A stretch of DNA of 64,000 nucleotides, taken from positions 186,001 to 250,000 of the forward strand of contig NZ_NSLC01000005.1 in assembly GCF_020144925.1 (NCBI RefSeq), written 5' to 3'. Every line of letters starts with the position of its first letter. Within the stretch, counting starts at the first letter, position 1. This DNA is from Afifella sp. IM 167. GTDB taxonomy: Bacteria; Pseudomonadota; Alphaproteobacteria; Rhizobiales; Afifellaceae. Position numbers and translations under genes: made by a program. Positions 62,517 to 64,000 of this stretch are shown in pieces. Under the pieces are notes generated by a model. The model had not been told where the DNA came from, did no database searches, and was given only the letters and a program-made list of their open reading frames with translations.

Positions 62517-63833
62517 ATGCCCGAAGAGTTCTTCTCCATCGCCGAGCCGGTCCGCTACGAGGGGCCGGAGACGGACCGGACCCTCGCCTTCCGCTGGTAT
62601 GATCCCGACCGCATGGTGCTCGGCAGGCGCATGGAGGAGCATCTGCGCTTCGCCGTCTGCTACTGGCACTCCTTCACCTGGCCGGGTGGCGATCCCTTCG
62701 GCGGCCAGACCCTGCTGCGCCCCTGGTTCGGCGACACCATGGAGAAGGCGCGCCTCAAGGCCGATGTCGCCTTCGAGATGTTTCGCCTTCTCGGCGTGCC
62801 CTTCTTCACCTTCCATGATCGCGATATTGCGCCCGAGGCCGAGAGCCTGGCCGAATCCAACCGCAACGTCCGCGAGATCGCCGATCTCTTCGGCAAGAAA
62901 ATGGAGAGCGCCAGCGTCCGCCTTCTCTGGGGCACGGCGAACCTCTTTTCCAACCGCCGCTATATGGCGGGCGCCGCCACCAATCCGGATCCGGAGGTCT
63001 TCGCCTATGCCGCCGGCCAGGTGAAGAACGCCCTGGAGGTCACCCACGAGCTCGGCGGCGCCAACTACGTCCTGTGGGGCGGGCGCGAAGGCTATGAGAC
63101 GCTGCTCAACACCGACCTCAAGCGCGAATTGAACCAGCTCGGCCGCTTCCTTTCGATGGTCGTCGAGCACAAGGAGAAGATCGGCTTCAAGGGCACGATC
63201 CTGATCGAGCCGAAGCCGCAGGAGCCGACCAAGCACCAGTACGATTTCGACGTCGGCACCATCTACGGCATGCTCCAGGCCTTCGGCCTTGAGGACAGGG
63301 TGAAGATCAACATCGAGCAGAACCACGCCATTCTGGCCGGCCATTCCTTCGAGCACGAGATCGCGCTCGCGGCGGCGCTGGGCATCTTCGGCTCCATCGA
63401 CATCAACCGCGGCGACTACCAGTCCGGCTGGGATACGGACCAGTTCGCCATGAACGTGCCGGAAATGGCGCTGGCCCTCTATGAGATCCTGAAGGCGGGC
63501 GGCTTCACCACCGGCGGCCTCAATTTCGATGCCAAGATCCGCCGCCAGTCGATCGATCCGGACGACCTTCTGATCGCCCATATCGGCTCCATGGACGCCA
63601 TCGCCCGCGCGCTTCTGGCGGCCGCCGACATGATGGAGAAGGGCGACCTCAAATCCTTCGTCGAGGAGCGCTATTCCGGCTGGGAGAGCGATTTCGGGCG
63701 CTCGATCCTCGGCGGCGGCGAGAGCCTGGAAAGCCTCGCCGCGCAGGTCGCGGAAAAAGACCTCCGTCCGCAGCCGAAGTCGGGAAAGCAGGAATTTCTG
63801 GAGATGCTCGTCGACCGCCATCTCGGCGTCTAG
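62517..63833 (+). CDS. xylA: Xylose isomerase
   Basis: 438 residues, the usual length for group II xylose isomerases. It interconverts xylose and xylulose using two divalent metals. The active-site histidine and aspartate are in [13 protein letters not shown] (about 97-109), and the metal ligands are in [17 protein letters not shown] (about 230-246), NIEQNHA and [27 protein letters not shown] precedes ATG 62517. It is followed by a sugar-phosphate isomerase/epimerase start, so a pentose-use operon probably continues beyond the window. No xylulokinase is in view. Confidence 0.96.
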   Translation: MPEEFFSIAEPVRYEGPETDRTLAFRWYDPDRMVLGRRMEEHLRFAVCYWHSFTWPGGDPFGGQTLLRPWFGDTMEKARLKADVAFEMFRLLGVPFFTFHDRDIAPEAESLAESNRNVREIADLFGKKMESASVRLLWGTANLFSNRRYMAGAATNPDPEVFAYAAGQVKNALEVTHELGGANYVLWGGREGYETLLNTDLKRELNQLGRFLSMVVEHKEKIGFKGTILIEPKPQEPTKHQYDFDVGTIYGMLQAFGLEDRVKINIEQNHAILAGHSFEHEIALAAALGIFGSIDINRGDYQSGWDTDQFAMNVPEMALALYEILKAGGFTTGGLNFDAKIRRQSIDPDDLLIAHIGSMDAIARALLAAADMMEKGDLKSFVEERYSGWESDFGRSILGGGESLESLAAQVAEKDLRPQPKSGKQEFLEMLVDRHLGV

Positions 63834-63930
63834 GTCGGGCGACGATCTGCCAGAGGCGCGGCCCCGCCAGAAGGGCCGCCCGAACCGAAGCGCCGCCGGG
63901 CGCGACAACGGGAATGGGAAGGAGCCATCC

Positions 63931-64000
63931 ATGAAGACCATGAAGGGGCCGGGGATTTTTCTCGCCCAGTTCGGCGGCGACGAAGCGCCGTTCAACTCCC
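63931..64000 (+). CDS. Sugar-phosphate isomerase/epimerase-like protein, first 23 codons only
   Basis: ATG 63931 is preceded by GGGAAGGAG. The translated start MKTMKGPGIFLAQFGGDEAP resembles the N-terminus of xylose-isomerase-like TIM-barrel proteins (AP endonuclease 2 family) found in sugar and inositol clusters. The remainder is outside the window. The assignment rests on a short fragment. Confidence 0.5.
   Translation, partial: MKTMKGPGIFLAQFGGDEAPFNS

Noticed and set aside
60828-63995. 1055-codon minus-strand open frame across rpoN and xylA
   Set aside because: It spans two well-supported genes on the other strand and its translation is repetitive and motif-free.
1-64000. CRISPR arrays, insertion sequences, prophage genes, rRNA
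   Set aside because: No regularly spaced repeats, transposase or phage structural motifs, or rRNA signatures were found.

Overview
The window is high-GC DNA from an alphaproteobacterium, most likely of the Hyphomicrobiales (Rhizobiales). The evidence is the gene neighbourhoods mutM/ubiE-ubiB-coaBC, tsaB-rimI-plsC-miaB-phoH-ybeY-corC and lptC-lptA-lptB-rpoN, the mix of ABC and TRAP uptake systems, and frequent GTG/TTG starts with 1-8 bp gene overlaps. Genus cannot be read from the sequence. About 60 protein genes and one tRNA are supported. I saw no rRNA, CRISPR array, insertion sequence or prophage.

Layout. 1-5.7 kb: 5' part of glgE (maltosyltransferase), putA and a Crp/Fnr regulator. 5.8-11.3 kb: enoyl-CoA hydratase and mutM diverging from ubiE, ubiB, coaBC. 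11.3-15.6 kb: an Ada-N/AraC regulator, an EamA exporter and glgP, with a cluster of perfect repeats between the first two. 15.7-22.3 kb: malonyl-CoA synthetase plus a lone TRAP binding protein, diverging from the proVWX glycine betaine/proline importer. 22.3-29.4 kb: MarR-GNAT fusion, GNAT, a small membrane protein, cysK, nth, a DUF2244 protein, an AraC-MGMT repair protein and an O-methyltransferase. 29.6-36.7 kb: housekeeping run nfuA, tsaB, rimI, plsC, miaB, phoH, ybeY, corC, ending at tRNA-Leu(CAG). 37.1-38.6 kb: a small accessory islet (methyltransferase, sulfotransferase).

38.9-47.5 kb is the most unusual block. Two divergent transcription units flank a recognisable promoter/operator. 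The leftward unit is FAH-family hydrolase, GntR regulator, NodB-like deacetylase with an altered metal site, and FMN reductase. The rightward unit is a NitT/TauT-type ABC importer, a homoprotocatechuate-dioxygenase-like extradiol enzyme, a carboxymuconolactone-decarboxylase-like protein and a stand-alone MetE-like zinc methyltransferase. Together they look like an import-and-ring-cleavage pathway for an aromatic compound whose identity I cannot read; this is the best candidate for an undescribed system.

47.6-57.7 kb holds leftward genes for two ABC importers (PotABCD-like and polar-amino-acid type), a PuuB/DadA-like FAD amine oxidase, a DUF3830 protein and a LysR regulator, with a divergent XRE-cupin regulator. 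The logic resembles polyamine or amino-acid uptake followed by oxidation. 57.8-64 kb: RNase D, lptC-lptA-lptB-rpoN, then xylA and the start of a sugar-phosphate isomerase/epimerase gene. Several junctions (after corC, after rpoN, beside mutM) differ from the gene order I remember for rhizobia, suggesting local rearrangement.
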